Shown here: in pieces, positions 32,576-41,893 of the stretch
How the letters are laid out: each line of letters opens with the position of its first letter
How positions within the stretch are numbered: the stretch's first letter is position 1
Translations under genes and position numbers: made by a program
Origin: Microbacterium sp. SZ1
Lineage (GTDB): Bacteria; Actinomycetota; Actinomycetes; Actinomycetales; Microbacteriaceae
DNA: 64,000 nt
Reading direction: 5' to 3'
Assembly: GCF_002362255.1 (NCBI RefSeq)
Contig: NZ_LPVV01000007.1
Location: forward strand, 36,464-100,463
Notes under the pieces: model-generated
Databases searched by the model: none
What the model saw: only the letters and a program-made list of their open reading frames with translations
Told to the model about the DNA's origin: nothing

Positions 32576-35085
32576 CGGTTCTCCTCGGTGAGGTCGGGTG
32601 CGGGTGCGGGTGCGGACACGGGCAGGGAGATGACCATCGTGAGACCGCCGCCCGGGGTGTCCTCGGGGGTGAGGGTGCCGTGCATGGCCTCGACGAAGCC
32701 GCGCGACAGGGCCAGACCGAGCCCGAGGCCCGACGAGTTGTCGGTGTCGCCCAGCCTCTGGAACGGCACGAAGATGTCGTCGCGACGGTCGACCGGAACT
32801 CCGGGGCCCCGGTCGATGATCCGGATCTCCAGGTGATCGCCGAACGTGCTCGTGCTCACGTGCACGGGGGAGCCCTCGGGGGAGTACCGGTGCGCGTTCG
32901 TGAGGAGGTTGACCACGACCCGCTGCAGCAGCACGGGGTCGACCTGCGCCACCGCGTCGTCGTGGTTGAGGGCGAGGGTGACCTCGGTGGGGCCCAGGTT
33001 CAGCTCGTCGAGCGCCGGGGCGATGACCTCCGCCGGATCCGTGGGGATCTCGGCGATCGTGAGCACGCCGGTCTGCAGCCGGCTCACGTCGAGCAGATCG
33101 GTCACGAGGGTGGCCAGTGCCGTCAGGCTCTCATCGGCGGTCTCCAGCAGCTCCTGCTTGTCGCGTCGATCGAGGTCCGGTCCGGCCGCGCGCAACCCGC
33201 CCACGGCCGCGGCCGCCGCGGCGAGCGGGCGCCGCAGGTCGTGGCTCAGCGCCGACAGCAGGGCACCGCGCACCCGGTCGGAGGCCGCGATGGGCTCGAT
33301 CTCCTTCGCCGTCAGCTCGAGGCGCTGATGCTCGAGGGCGGCCGCGAGCTGCGCGGTCACGACCGCGAGCAGTCGGCGCTCGGATGCCGCCACATCGCCG
33401 CCGTGGAGTTCGAGGACGGCGTCGTCGGTCACGCGGATGACGGTGTGGCGGTTGTCGCGGAGGGGCTCACCGGCCCGCGCGATGACGTCCTCGCCGCGCA
33501 TGAGGCGCACGCCGGGCAGCTGGAAGGCCTCTCGCGTGCGATCGATGAGCGCCTGGATCGCGTTCTCGCCGCGCAGCACGCTGCCGGCGATGGTCTGGAT
33601 CAGCTCGGACTCAGCTGCCGACCGACGCGCTGACCGCGTGTATCGCGCGGCGCGGTCGACGATGAAGCTCACCATGCTGGCGATGACGACGTAGAGGATG
33701 ATCGCGAGCAGGTGGTGGGGTTCGTGGATGTGGATCGTGTACAGCGGCTCGATGAAGAGGAAGTCGAGTGTGATGCCCGACAGCACCGCGGCGAACAGGG
33801 CGGGCCAGATGCCGCCGACGAGCGCGACGATCACGACGAGCAGCTGGTAGCTCAGCACATCGGTCGTGATCGACTCGGGGCTGCGAAAGAGCGAGAGGAA
33901 GATCGTGAGCGCGGGGCCGCCGAGCAGCGCGACGACGAACCCCAGCACGCGCCGCTTCACGGTAAGCGCTCCGGTCAGGGGCGGCAGCGCGGCACGACGA
34001 CCGGCCGCGGAGTGGTTCACCATGTGCACGTCGATGTCACCCGACTCGCGCACGACCGTCGCGCCGATCCCCGGACCCGTGAAGGCGGCGGCGAAGCGGC
34101 TTCGGCGGCTCGCGCCGAGCACCAGCTGCGTGGCGTTGACCGAGCGCGCGAACTCGACGAGCGCGGTCGGGACGTCCTCGCCGACGACCTGGTGATAGGT
34201 GCCGTTGAGCTTCTCGACCAGCGCACGCTGCTCGGTCAGCACGACCGGATTCGCGGCGCGTAGTCCGTCCTGACTCGTGACGTGGACGGCGATGAGCTCT
34301 CCGCCCGCAGAGCGCGAGGCGATGCGGGACCCGCGGCGGAGCAGCGTCTCGCCCTCCGGACCTCCGGTGAGGGCGACGACCACGCGCTCCCGCGCCTCCC
34401 ACGTGCTGTCGATCCCGTGCTCGGCGCGGTATCCCTTGAGCGCCTGATCGACCTCGTCGGCCAGCCAGATGAGGGCGAGTTCGCGGAGCGCGGTGAGGTT
34501 GCCGAGACGGAAGTAGTTCGACAGCGCGGCGTCGATGCGCTCGGCCGGGTAGACGAAGCCGCCGGACAGCCGGTCGCGCAGCGCCTGCGGGGCCAGGTCG
34601 ATCACCTCGATCTGGTCGGCGCTGCGCAGCACGTTGTCGGGCACGGTCTCGCGCTGCGGCACGCCGGTGATCTGCTCGACCACGTCGTTCAGGGACTCGA
34701 TGTGCTGGATGTTCAGCGTGGAGATGACGTCGATGCCCGCCGCGAGGAGCTCCTCGACGTCCTGCCAGCGCTTCTCGTGGCGCGAGCCGGGGGCGTTGGT
34801 GTGGGCGAGCTCGTCGACGAGGGCGACCGAGGGCGCGCGGCGCAGCAGAGCCGCGAGGTCCATCTCCTCGAGGTCGACGCCCCGGTGCCCGACGTTCGCC
34901 CGGGGGATCGACGGCAGCCCGTCGGTCATCGAGGCGGTCGCCGCGCGGCCGTGCGTCTCGACGATGCCGATCACGACGTCCTTGCCCTCTGCGAGGAGGC
35001 GTCGTCCCTCCTCGAGCATCGTGTAGGTCTTGCCGACGCCGGGGGCGGCGCCGAGCAGCACGCGAAGCCGCCCCCGGGTGGTCAT
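32572..35085 (-). CDS. kdpD: KdpD sensor histidine kinase
   Basis: The 837-residue protein senses K+ limitation. It has the N-terminal KdpD domain with Walker A-like GAAPGVGKT (12-20), a universal-stress-protein-like domain around residues 240-360 and four membrane helices around 385-490. A GAF-like region, phosphoacceptor His615 in 'SALSHDLRRPL' and a C-terminal HATPase domain ('GPGVP', 'SGLGLGLALS') follow. The start lies 2 bases after the kdpC stop. In family members the cytoplasmic regions bind signals such as K+ or c-di-AMP; that is not demonstrable here. Confidence 0.96.
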   Translation of the reverse strand: MTTRGRLRVLLGAAPGVGKTYTMLEEGRRLLAEGKDVVIGIVETHGRAATASMTDGLPSIPRANVGHRGVDLEEMDLAALLRRAPSVALVDELAHTNAPGSRHEKRWQDVEELLAAGIDVISTLNIQHIESLNDVVEQITGVPQRETVPDNVLRSADQIEVIDLAPQALRDRLSGGFVYPAERIDAALSNYFRLGNLTALRELALIWLADEVDQALKGYRAEHGIDSTWEARERVVVALTGGPEGETLLRRGSRIASRSAGGELIAVHVTSQDGLRAANPVVLTEQRALVEKLNGTYHQVVGEDVPTALVEFARSVNATQLVLGASRRSRFAAAFTGPGIGATVVRESGDIDVHMVNHSAAGRRAALPPLTGALTVKRRVLGFVVALLGGPALTIFLSLFRSPESITTDVLSYQLLVVIVALVGGIWPALFAAVLSGITLDFLFIEPLYTIHIHEPHHLLAIILYVVIASMVSFIVDRAARYTRSARRSAAESELIQTIAGSVLRGENAIQALIDRTREAFQLPGVRLMRGEDVIARAGEPLRDNRHTVIRVTDDAVLELHGGDVAASERRLLAVVTAQLAAALEHQRLELTAKEIEPIAASDRVRGALLSALSHDLRRPLAAAAAAVGGLRAAGPDLDRRDKQELLETADESLTALATLVTDLLDVSRLQTGVLTIAEIPTDPAEVIAPALDELNLGPTEVTLALNHDDAVAQVDPVLLQRVVVNLLTNAHRYSPEGSPVHVSTSTFGDHLEIRIIDRGPGVPVDRRDDIFVPFQRLGDTDNSSGLGLGLALSRGFVEAMHGTLTPEDTPGGGLTMVISLPVSAPAPAPDLTEENR

Positions 35086-35087
35086 GC

Positions 35088-35702
35088 TCAGCCCTCCCGC
35101 TCGTCGAGCGCGAGGTTCAGCTCGACCACGTTCACGACGCTCTCGCCGAGGTAGCCGAGGTCCGGCCCGCTCGTGGCGGCCGCGACGGCCGCGGCCACCA
35201 CTTCCTGCGACATGCCGCGGGCACCGGCCACGCGCGCGATCTGGATCCGTGCGTACTCCGGGCTGATGTGCGGGTCGAGGCCCGAGGCCGATGAGGTCAC
35301 GGCGTCGGCGGGCACAGCATCCTCGGAGACACCGTTGAACTCCGCGATCTGCGTCTTGCGCTCGGCGATCGCGGCGATCAGGTCCTCGCTCTCCGGGCCC
35401 TGGTTGGTGCCCGCCGAGGCGGTGCCGTCGTAGCCGTCGCCGGCCGCGGAGGGCCTGCTCTGGAAGTACTCCGGGAGCGGCTCGCCGTCGGCGTCGGTGA
35501 ACGACTGCCCGATGAGCGAGGACCCGACGACGTCTCCCTCTTCCGAGACGAGGGCCGACCCGTTGGCCTGGGCGGGCAGCGCCAGCTGGCCGATGCCGGT
35601 GATCAGCAGCGTGTAGCCGATGCCGAGGACGACGGTGAACATGAGCATCGTGCGGACCGCGACCCCGAGGGTGCGGCCGCCGCTGCGTGTTCCAGCGTTC
35701 AT
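35088..35702 (-). CDS. kdpC: K+-transporting ATPase subunit KdpC
   Basis: The 204-residue protein has one N-terminal membrane helix and the conserved KdpC strings 'GSSLIGQSF', 'FQSRPSA' and 'SASGLDPHISPEYA'. It stabilises the KdpFABC complex and links KdpA to KdpB. It lies 22 bases after kdpB and 2 bases before kdpD. Confidence 0.96.
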   Translation of the reverse strand: MNAGTRSGGRTLGVAVRTMLMFTVVLGIGYTLLITGIGQLALPAQANGSALVSEEGDVVGSSLIGQSFTDADGEPLPEYFQSRPSAAGDGYDGTASAGTNQGPESEDLIAAIAERKTQIAEFNGVSEDAVPADAVTSSASGLDPHISPEYARIQIARVAGARGMSQEVVAAAVAAATSGPDLGYLGESVVNVVELNLALDEREG

Positions 35703-35724
35703 GAGTGTGCGACTCCTTGAGAGA

Positions 35725-37866
35725 TCAGAAACCGGGGATCAGGCGCACGACCAGGTCGATGAGCCAGATGCCGACGAAGGGGGTGATGATGCCGCCGAGT
35801 CCGTACACGGCGAGGTTGCGCCCGAGGATCTTGGAGGCGTTGAGAGGGCGGTACTTCACGCCTCGGAGCGCGAGCGGCACGAGGAAGACGATGACGATCG
35901 CGTTGAAGATCACGGCCGACAGCACGGCGGATGCCGGGGAGTGCAGCCCCATGACGTTCAGCACCGCGAGCTGCTGGAAGACGCCCATGAAGATCGCCGG
36001 GATGATCGCGAAGTACTTCGCGATGTCGTTCGCGATCGAGAAGGTCGTCAACGCGCCGCGCGTGATGAGCAGCTGCTTGCCGATCGCCACGATGTCGATG
36101 AGCTTGGTCGGGTCGGAGTCGAGGTCGACCATGTTGCCGGCCTCCTTCGCCGCCGACGTCCCCGTGTTCATCGCCACGCCGACGTCGGCCTGAGCGAGCG
36201 CCGGGGCGTCGTTCGTGCCGTCTCCGGTCATGGCGACGAGGTTGCCGCCCTCCTGCTCGGTGCGGATGTAGGCGAGCTTCTGCTCGGGCGTGGCCTCGGC
36301 GAGGAAGTCGTCGACCCCCGCCTCCTTCGCGATCGCCGCGGCGGTGAGGGGGTTGTCGCCCGTCACCATGACCGTGCGGATGCCCATCGCCCGGAGCTCG
36401 GCGAACCGGTCGGTCAGCCCCTCCTTGACGATGTCCTTGAGGTGGACGACGCCGAGGATCCGGTCGCTCTCGGCCGCGGAGCGCACGGCGACGACCAGTG
36501 GGGTGCCGCCGCTCGACGCGACGCCGTCGGTGAGGGCGGCGAGCTCGGCATCCGGGTCGAGGCCGAGCCAGGCCGCGACGGCGGAGCCGGCACCCTTGCG
36601 GATCTGCGTGCCGTCGGCGAGGTCGAGTCCCGACATGCGGGTCTGAGCCGTGAACGGCACGACGACGGCATCCGCCGGCTGCTCGACGTGAATGCCGCGG
36701 CCGTCCGCCAGGTCGACGATCGATGCCCCCTCGGGCGTGGGGTCGGCGAGCGAGGAGAGGGCGGCGATGCGCAGCAGTTCGTCGGCGTCGATCCCCGACA
36801 GGGGGAGCACCTCGCTCGCGCGGCGGTTGCCGTACGTGATCGTGCCGGTCTTGTCGAGCAGCAGCGTCGTGACGTCGCCGGCCGCCTCGACCGCCCGGCC
36901 CGACATCGCGAGCACATTGCGCTGCACGAGACGGTCCATTCCCGCGATGCCGATGGCCGACAGGAGCGCGCCGATCGTCGTCGGGATCAGGCAGACCAGC
37001 AGCGCGATGAGCACGGTGATGCTGGCGGGACTCGCCGGGTACGAGGCGATCGGGTTGAGCGTCAGCGCGACCATCACGAACACGATCGACAGGCTCGCGA
37101 GCAGGATGTTCAGGGCGATCTCGTTGGGGGTGCGCTGACGGGCCGCCCCCTCGACGAGGGCGATCATGCGGTCGACGAACGTCTCGCCGGGCTTCGACGT
37201 GATGCGCACGACGATGCGGTCGGAGAGCACCCGCGTGCCGCCGGTGACAGCCGACCGGTCGCCGCCGGACTCTCGCACGACGGGCGCCGACTCGCCGGTG
37301 ATGGCCGATTCGTCGACGCTCGCGATGCCCCAGACGATGTCGCCGTCGCCGGGGATCAGCTCGCCGGCCGACACGACGACCGTGTCGCCGAGGCGGAGAT
37401 CAGCCGAGGAGACGTCCTCGATGCGGGCGTCGTCCGCCTGTCCGTCGGTCGCCGGGTCATAGCCGTCGAGCCGGTGCGCCGTGGTGCTGGTGCGGGTCTT
37501 GCGCAGGGTGTCGGCCTGCGCCTTGCCCCGGCCCTCGGCGATCGACTCGGCGAGGTTCGCGAACACGACGGTGAGCCACAGCCACACGGCGATGATCCCG
37601 GTGAACGACCACGGGACGCTGCTGCCGCCCGAGGTCGCTGGACCGCCGAGGAACGGCTCAGCGACGGCGAGCAGCGTCGTCAGCGCAGCGCCGACCCACA
37701 CGAGGAACATGACGGGGTTGCGCCATTGATCGCGCGGATCGAGCTTGCGCAGCGCGCCGGGCAGCGCAGCCCGGACCTGGGTCCAGGTGAGCGTCTTGCG
37801 ACGGGCAGGGGTCGCGGTCTTCGCCGCGGCGGGCGAGGACGAGGGGGTGCGAGTGAGGGTGGACAT
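35725..37866 (-). CDS. kdpB: K+-transporting ATPase subunit KdpB
   Basis: KdpB is the P-type ATPase subunit that powers K+ uptake. The 713-residue protein has the TGES actuator motif, the phosphorylation site Asp338 in DKTGT and the hinge '[18 protein letters not shown]', with about seven membrane helices. The ATG at 37866 lies 2 bases after the kdpA stop codon. An in-frame GTG at 37872, overlapping that stop, is the alternative start and would add two residues. Its N-terminal 25 residues are Ser/Thr/Ala-rich and poorly conserved. Confidence 0.96.
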   Translation of the reverse strand: MSTLTRTPSSSPAAAKTATPARRKTLTWTQVRAALPGALRKLDPRDQWRNPVMFLVWVGAALTTLLAVAEPFLGGPATSGGSSVPWSFTGIIAVWLWLTVVFANLAESIAEGRGKAQADTLRKTRTSTTAHRLDGYDPATDGQADDARIEDVSSADLRLGDTVVVSAGELIPGDGDIVWGIASVDESAITGESAPVVRESGGDRSAVTGGTRVLSDRIVVRITSKPGETFVDRMIALVEGAARQRTPNEIALNILLASLSIVFVMVALTLNPIASYPASPASITVLIALLVCLIPTTIGALLSAIGIAGMDRLVQRNVLAMSGRAVEAAGDVTTLLLDKTGTITYGNRRASEVLPLSGIDADELLRIAALSSLADPTPEGASIVDLADGRGIHVEQPADAVVVPFTAQTRMSGLDLADGTQIRKGAGSAVAAWLGLDPDAELAALTDGVASSGGTPLVVAVRSAAESDRILGVVHLKDIVKEGLTDRFAELRAMGIRTVMVTGDNPLTAAAIAKEAGVDDFLAEATPEQKLAYIRTEQEGGNLVAMTGDGTNDAPALAQADVGVAMNTGTSAAKEAGNMVDLDSDPTKLIDIVAIGKQLLITRGALTTFSIANDIAKYFAIIPAIFMGVFQQLAVLNVMGLHSPASAVLSAVIFNAIVIVFLVPLALRGVKYRPLNASKILGRNLAVYGLGGIITPFVGIWLIDLVVRLIPGF

Positions 37867-37868
37867 GG

Positions 37869-39539
37869 TCACAGAAGCCCTTCCGCCAGGGGACCCAGCG
37901 TGAGAACGGGGAAGAAGACGAGTGCGGTCACGAGGACCGCGGTGCCGGCGGTGAGACCGACGAACAGCGGACGATGCGTCGGCAGCGTGCCCGCGGTGGC
38001 GGGTACCTTGTCCTGCGCGGCCAGCGAACCGGCGAGGGCCAGGACGAGCGCGATCGGCAGGAACCGCCCGAGCAGCATCGCGACGCCGAGCGCGGCGGTC
38101 AGCCACGGCGTGCTGGCGGTGAGGCCGGCGAAGGCGGATCCGTTGTTGTTGGCAGCGGACGCGAACGCGTAGATCACCTCGGACAGACCGTGCGATCCGG
38201 TGTTCGCGAGCGATTCGTCGACGATGCTGCCGCGCAGAGCGGGGACGGCGAAGCTCAGGGCGACGCCGCCGAGCACGAGGATCGGCATCACGAGGATGTA
38301 CAGGCTCGCGAGCTTCATCTCCCGCGGACCGATCTTCTTGCCGAGGTACTCCGGGGTGCGGCCGACGAGGAGACCCGCGACGAACACCGCGATGACGGCG
38401 ATGATCAGCATCCCGTACAGCCCCGAGCCGACTCCACCGGGGGCGATCTCGCCGAGGAGCATGTTGACCATCGGCATCATGCCGCCGAGCGCGGTGTACG
38501 AGTCGTGCATCGAGTTCACCGACCCCGTCGAGGTCAGCGTGGTCGTCGACGCGTAGAGCACCGACTGCACGAGGCCGAACCGCGCCTCTTTGCCCTCCAT
38601 CGCGGCGCCGGCGAGTTCCGGTGCGCTGCCGCGCCCCGCGAACTCGAAGGCCGCGAGGGCGAAGGTCGAGGCGAGGAAGAGCGTGCCCATCACGGCGAGG
38701 ATCGCGAAACCCTGGCGGTTGTCGCCGACCATCCTGCCGAACGTGCGGGGGAGGGAGATCGGGATCAGCAGGATGAGGAAGCACTGCAGCAGGCTCGTCC
38801 AGGCCGTCGGGTTCTCGAACGGGTGCGCGGCGTTCGCGTTGTAGAAGCCGCCGCCGTTCGTGCCGATCTCCTTGATGGCCTCCTGCGAGGCGACAGGGCC
38901 GCCGGGGAGGGTCTGCGTGCCGCCGGTGACGGTGGTCACATCGACGTTGCCCGAGAAGTTCTGCACGACGCCGCCGGCGATGAGCACGACGGCCGCGACG
39001 ATCGAGAGCGGCAGCAGGATGCGGAACGTGCCGCGCACGAGATCGACCCAGAAGTTGCCGATCACGCCAGACCGCCGGGAGGCGAATCCGCGCACCAGCG
39101 CAATCGCGACGGCGATGCCGGTCGCAGCCGAGACGAAGTTCTGCACGGCCAGGCCGGCGAACTGCACGGTGTACGACAGCGCCTCGCCGGAGTACGCCTG
39201 CCAGTTCGTGTTGGTCACGAAGGAGATCGCGGTGTTGAAGGCGACGCCCGGCTCGACGTTCGCGTTGCCGAGGGAGTACGGAAGCCACTGCTGCGTGCGC
39301 TGCAGGACGAAGAGCAGCAGCACGCCGACGAGGGAGAAGTACAGCACCGAGCGCAGGTACGCCTGCCAGGACTGCTCGCGCGTAGGATCGACGCCGATGA
39401 CCTTGAAGACGCCGCGCTCGAGAGCCCAGTCCCTGCGGGTGGTGAACGTCCAGGCCATGTAGTCGCCGACCGGACGGTAGACGAGGGCGAGGGCGAGGGC
39501 GAGCGTGGCGACGCTCGCGATCAGCAGACCCCACTCCAT
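37869..39539 (-). CDS. kdpA: K+-transporting ATPase subunit KdpA
   Basis: KdpA forms the K+ channel and selectivity filter. The 556-residue protein has about ten membrane helices and the filter-type strings 'TNTNWQAY', '[19 protein letters not shown]' and '[14 protein letters not shown]'. Its ATG shares one base with the kdpF stop (TGATG), indicating translational coupling. Confidence 0.96.
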   Translation of the reverse strand: MEWGLLIASVATLALALALVYRPVGDYMAWTFTTRRDWALERGVFKVIGVDPTREQSWQAYLRSVLYFSLVGVLLLFVLQRTQQWLPYSLGNANVEPGVAFNTAISFVTNTNWQAYSGEALSYTVQFAGLAVQNFVSAATGIAVAIALVRGFASRRSGVIGNFWVDLVRGTFRILLPLSIVAAVVLIAGGVVQNFSGNVDVTTVTGGTQTLPGGPVASQEAIKEIGTNGGGFYNANAAHPFENPTAWTSLLQCFLILLIPISLPRTFGRMVGDNRQGFAILAVMGTLFLASTFALAAFEFAGRGSAPELAGAAMEGKEARFGLVQSVLYASTTTLTSTGSVNSMHDSYTALGGMMPMVNMLLGEIAPGGVGSGLYGMLIIAVIAVFVAGLLVGRTPEYLGKKIGPREMKLASLYILVMPILVLGGVALSFAVPALRGSIVDESLANTGSHGLSEVIYAFASAANNNGSAFAGLTASTPWLTAALGVAMLLGRFLPIALVLALAGSLAAQDKVPATAGTLPTHRPLFVGLTAGTAVLVTALVFFPVLTLGPLAEGLL

Positions 39540-39628
39540 CAGAAACGCTCCGGTTTCACGAGGGCGAACACCAGGTAGACGACGGCCGCGACGCCGAGCA
39601 CGGTCGCGAGGAGCTCGAAGACGATCAC
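39539..39628 (-). CDS. kdpF: KdpF small subunit
   Basis: This 29-residue single-helix peptide reads [20 protein letters not shown] and then ends KPERF, which matches KdpF in size, the central 'VYLVFAL' and the C-terminal KPERF. It stabilises KdpFABC in the membrane. The GTG start has GGAG 5 bases upstream and overlaps the stop of an upstream small frame (GTGA); its TGA overlaps kdpA. Confidence 0.93.
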   Translation of the reverse strand: MIVFELLATVLGVAAVVYLVFALVKPERF

Positions 39629-39720
39629 AGCTTCTCCACCGCCTTCCCGACGAGGCCGACGGTCACGAACAGGACGATCACGCCCAGCACGTAGACGAGG
39701 TCAAGCACGACAAGCTCCAT
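39625..39720 (-). CDS. 31-residue membrane peptide upstream of kdpF
   Basis: A short frame starting [20 protein letters not shown] and ending GKAVEKL encodes one hydrophobic helix with a charged C-terminus. It ends inside the kdpF start (GTGA overlap) and therefore heads the kdp operon. The kdpF ribosome-binding site GGAG lies inside its last codons, as in coupled genes. The product is not recognised. It could be an extra small Kdp subunit or a coupling leader peptide. Its own ribosome-binding site (GAAGCG) is weak. Confidence 0.6.
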   Translation of the reverse strand: MELVVLDLVYVLGVIVLFVTVGLVGKAVEKL

Positions 39721-39766
39721 TCACGCTTCGGCGATCACCGGGCGGGGACCGCGCGCCCCGAGGACG

Positions 39767-39787
39767 CAACACCCGATACAACACCCG
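39767..39787 (-). promoter_or_regulatory. Candidate KdpE site: direct repeats
   Basis: CAACACCCG occurs at 39767-39775 and again at 39779-39787, a 12-bp period, 47 bases upstream of the first kdp reading frame. OmpR-family regulators commonly bind direct repeats about one helical turn apart. Assignment to KdpE is inferred. Confidence 0.45.
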
Positions 39788-39890
39788 GCGGAGACCCTGT
39801 CCTGACCGCTCTAACGGAACCCATACGGCGATCGCCGAGACCCTCACGCGGTGCTCACGAAACGCCGGCGGAGCGACCTCCGCGGCCGAC

Positions 39891-40733
39891 TCAGCCGGCG
39901 CGTCGACGCGTGCGGCGGTCCTCGAGGATCACGCTGACGACGCTGATGGCGGCGAGGACGGCGAGGAGGACCTGCGCGGTCAGCGACACCGGATTGCCTG
40001 CGTCGACCGTGGTGTCCATCGCTTCAGCGGAGTTTCCCGCCCCCGATCCGACGTAGAGGACGAAGTCGGTGAACGCATGGAGGAGGACGCCCACCCACAG
40101 GCGGCCCGTCACACGTCGGACCCAGTAGTAGGTGACGCCGGACAGGGCCAGCGCTGCGACCTGGAAGGCGATGACGGCCGGCTGCAGACCGTGCCAAAGG
40201 CTCGAGTAGACGTGCGCGAGCGCGAAGAGCGCGGCGGTGCCGAGCATCGTGACGAGCTCGCCGTGTCGCTCGCGGAAGGAGAAGATGAGGATGCCGCGGC
40301 AGACGAGCTCTTCACCCAGTCCGACCAGCAGCGTGCCGAGCGCGACGACGAGGACGAATGTGACGGTGCGATCGGCCCACGGGACGCTGAAGGCCTCACC
40401 GAGCGGGACGAGGAGTGCGCACACCGGGATCGCGATCAGCCACCAGCGGTGTGGCCGGAGACGGAACGTCGGCGTCTCCCGCCAGACGGGGCCGCTCCAC
40501 CCCGCCCGGTGCACGAAGGCGAGCGCGAGAGCGATCGCGATGGGCAGCGGAATCAGGTGCGACAGCGCGAATTCGCCCAGGTCGTCGCCCTCGCCGGCGA
40601 GGCCGCCCAGGAGGTTCCCGAGGCCGGCCGCGAAGACGATGTACGCCACGAGTGCGAGGATGCCGATCCACACCTTCGCATCCACGCGGCGAGTGGCGGA
40701 CGTCGAACGCTGCAGCGTGCCGGGGTCTGTCAT
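39891..40733 (-). CDS. CPBP family intramembrane metalloprotease
   Basis: The 280-residue protein has about eight hydrophobic helices and the CAAX-protease/bacteriocin-processing (CPBP, Abi) motifs: 'GEELVCRG' (EExxxR), 'ALFALAHV' and 'LLHAFTDF'. These supply the Glu/His catalytic site in the membrane. Substrate is unknown; in bacteria such proteins act in peptide maturation, immunity or membrane-protein turnover. It is divergent from the DUF7882 gene at 40793 and has no obvious partner. Confidence 0.88.
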   Translation of the reverse strand: MTDPGTLQRSTSATRRVDAKVWIGILALVAYIVFAAGLGNLLGGLAGEGDDLGEFALSHLIPLPIAIALALAFVHRAGWSGPVWRETPTFRLRPHRWWLIAIPVCALLVPLGEAFSVPWADRTVTFVLVVALGTLLVGLGEELVCRGILIFSFRERHGELVTMLGTAALFALAHVYSSLWHGLQPAVIAFQVAALALSGVTYYWVRRVTGRLWVGVLLHAFTDFVLYVGSGAGNSAEAMDTTVDAGNPVSLTAQVLLAVLAAISVVSVILEDRRTRRRAG

Positions 40734-40792
40734 GTGACGAGTATGTCGGTTCGCGCACTTAGGTAAGGAGGTTAGTTAGTAGGATCGGCCCT

Positions 40793-41122
40793 ATGGCGAC
40801 ACTCATGTACGGTCCGAGCGATGTGCCGATCCACATCGAGGATCGCGCTCTTGCTCACCTGAAGATCGTCATCGCGACGAAGCTCCGCCGCAACGAGTCC
40901 TTCACGCTCTCGTGGAAGCATGCGGAGGGTGAGCCGGGTGGGCGGTCGACGATCTGGATCCACCCGTCCATTCCGCTGCGGTTCGTGTTCGACGAGCCCG
41001 AGGCGCCGCAGATCAGCATGAAGTGGATCGAGCAGCTCGTCCACTCGGCGAACACGAGCGGAGGCATCGCCCTCGTCGACGAGGTGCTGAGCCCCGCCGA
41101 GATCGAGTCCGCGGACGCCTAG
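40793..41122 (+). CDS. DUF7882-family small protein (paralogue 1)
   Basis: The 109-residue soluble protein contains 'LAHLKIVIATKLRRNESFTL' and 'IWIHPSIPLRF', shared almost word for word with the gene at 51366. The family is typical of Microbacteriaceae and has no known function. A TAGGAT -10-like box ends 7 bases before the ATG, so the transcript is probably leaderless. Its TAG stop shares a CTAG tetranucleotide with the convergent DJ-1/PfpI gene. Confidence 0.8.
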   Translation: MATLMYGPSDVPIHIEDRALAHLKIVIATKLRRNESFTLSWKHAEGEPGGRSTIWIHPSIPLRFVFDEPEAPQISMKWIEQLVHSANTSGGIALVDEVLSPAEIESADA

Positions 41123-41802
41123 AGCGCACTCGATCCGTCGGCGAGCGCGGCGATGAGCGCCCGAGCGGTGGATGCCGAGGACTGCGGGTTCTGACCGGTG
41201 ATGAGCGTGCCGTCGACGACCGTGTGCTCGCTCCAGGGCTCGGCGACGACGACATCGGCGCCGAGTTCCCGCAGCGACGACTCGAGCAGGAACGGGGCGC
41301 TGTCGGCGAGCCCGCCGATGCGCTCCTCCTCGTCGGTGAAGGCGGCGATGCGTCGTCCCGAGACCAGAGGGTCGGCCGTTGCGGTGGCGGCCGGGAGGAG
41401 GGCTGCGAGTCCGTGGCACACGGCGACGAGCGGGCGCCCGGCGGCCATCGTGTCGGCGATCACGGCCGCGGAGTCCGCATCCACGGCCAGGTCCTGCATC
41501 GGCCCGTGGCCGCCGGGGTAGTACACGGCGTCATACGCGGACGCGTCGACCTCGGCGAGCACGAGGGGCGCACGGAGAGCCGCGATGTCGGCGATCGCCT
41601 CGGCATCCCCCTCTCGCAGGCTGCCCGGGTCGGCGACCGGGGTGACGCCGGCGGGGGTCGCGAAGACGACCTGGTGACCGGCTTCGGTGAGCAGCGCGTA
41701 GGGCGTGAGCAGCTCCTCCGCCCAGTAGCCGGTGGGGTGCTCGGTGCCGTCGGCGAGGGTCCAGGTGCGCGCACCGGTGACGACGAAGAGGACAGTGGAC
41801 AT
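41119..41802 (-). CDS. DJ-1/PfpI family protein (class I glutamine amidotransferase-like)
   Basis: The 227-residue protein matches the Hsp31/HchA-like branch: 'TGYWAEELLTPY' carries the catalytic Glu, 'YYPGGHGPMQDL' precedes the nucleophile, and the Cys is in 'AVCHGLAALL'. Members are glyoxalase-III-type or chaperone-like proteins acting on reactive aldehydes. It is divergent from a LysR regulator 91 bases away that probably controls it. The ATG at 41802 has an AAGGAGA ribosome-binding site. Confidence 0.9.
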   Translation of the reverse strand: MSTVLFVVTGARTWTLADGTEHPTGYWAEELLTPYALLTEAGHQVVFATPAGVTPVADPGSLREGDAEAIADIAALRAPLVLAEVDASAYDAVYYPGGHGPMQDLAVDADSAAVIADTMAAGRPLVAVCHGLAALLPAATATADPLVSGRRIAAFTDEEERIGGLADSAPFLLESSLRELGADVVVAEPWSEHTVVDGTLITGQNPQSSASTARALIAALADGSSAL

Positions 41803-41893
41803 GATTCTCCTTGGGTCGAGTGGCCGACGCCAGCTGCGTCGAATGCTGTCTGCAACCTCGATCCGATCACCGGTCTTCCGATAGCTTCGAGAT

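Noticed and set aside
32680..35154. Long plus-strand frames opposite kdpD
   Set aside because: They are antisense shadows of a complete, motif-rich kdpD.
40759..40777. TTAGGTAAGGAGGTTAG as a second DtxR iron box
   Set aside because: It lacks the inverted CCTAA half-site and coincides with promoter and purine-rich elements of the DUF7882 gene.
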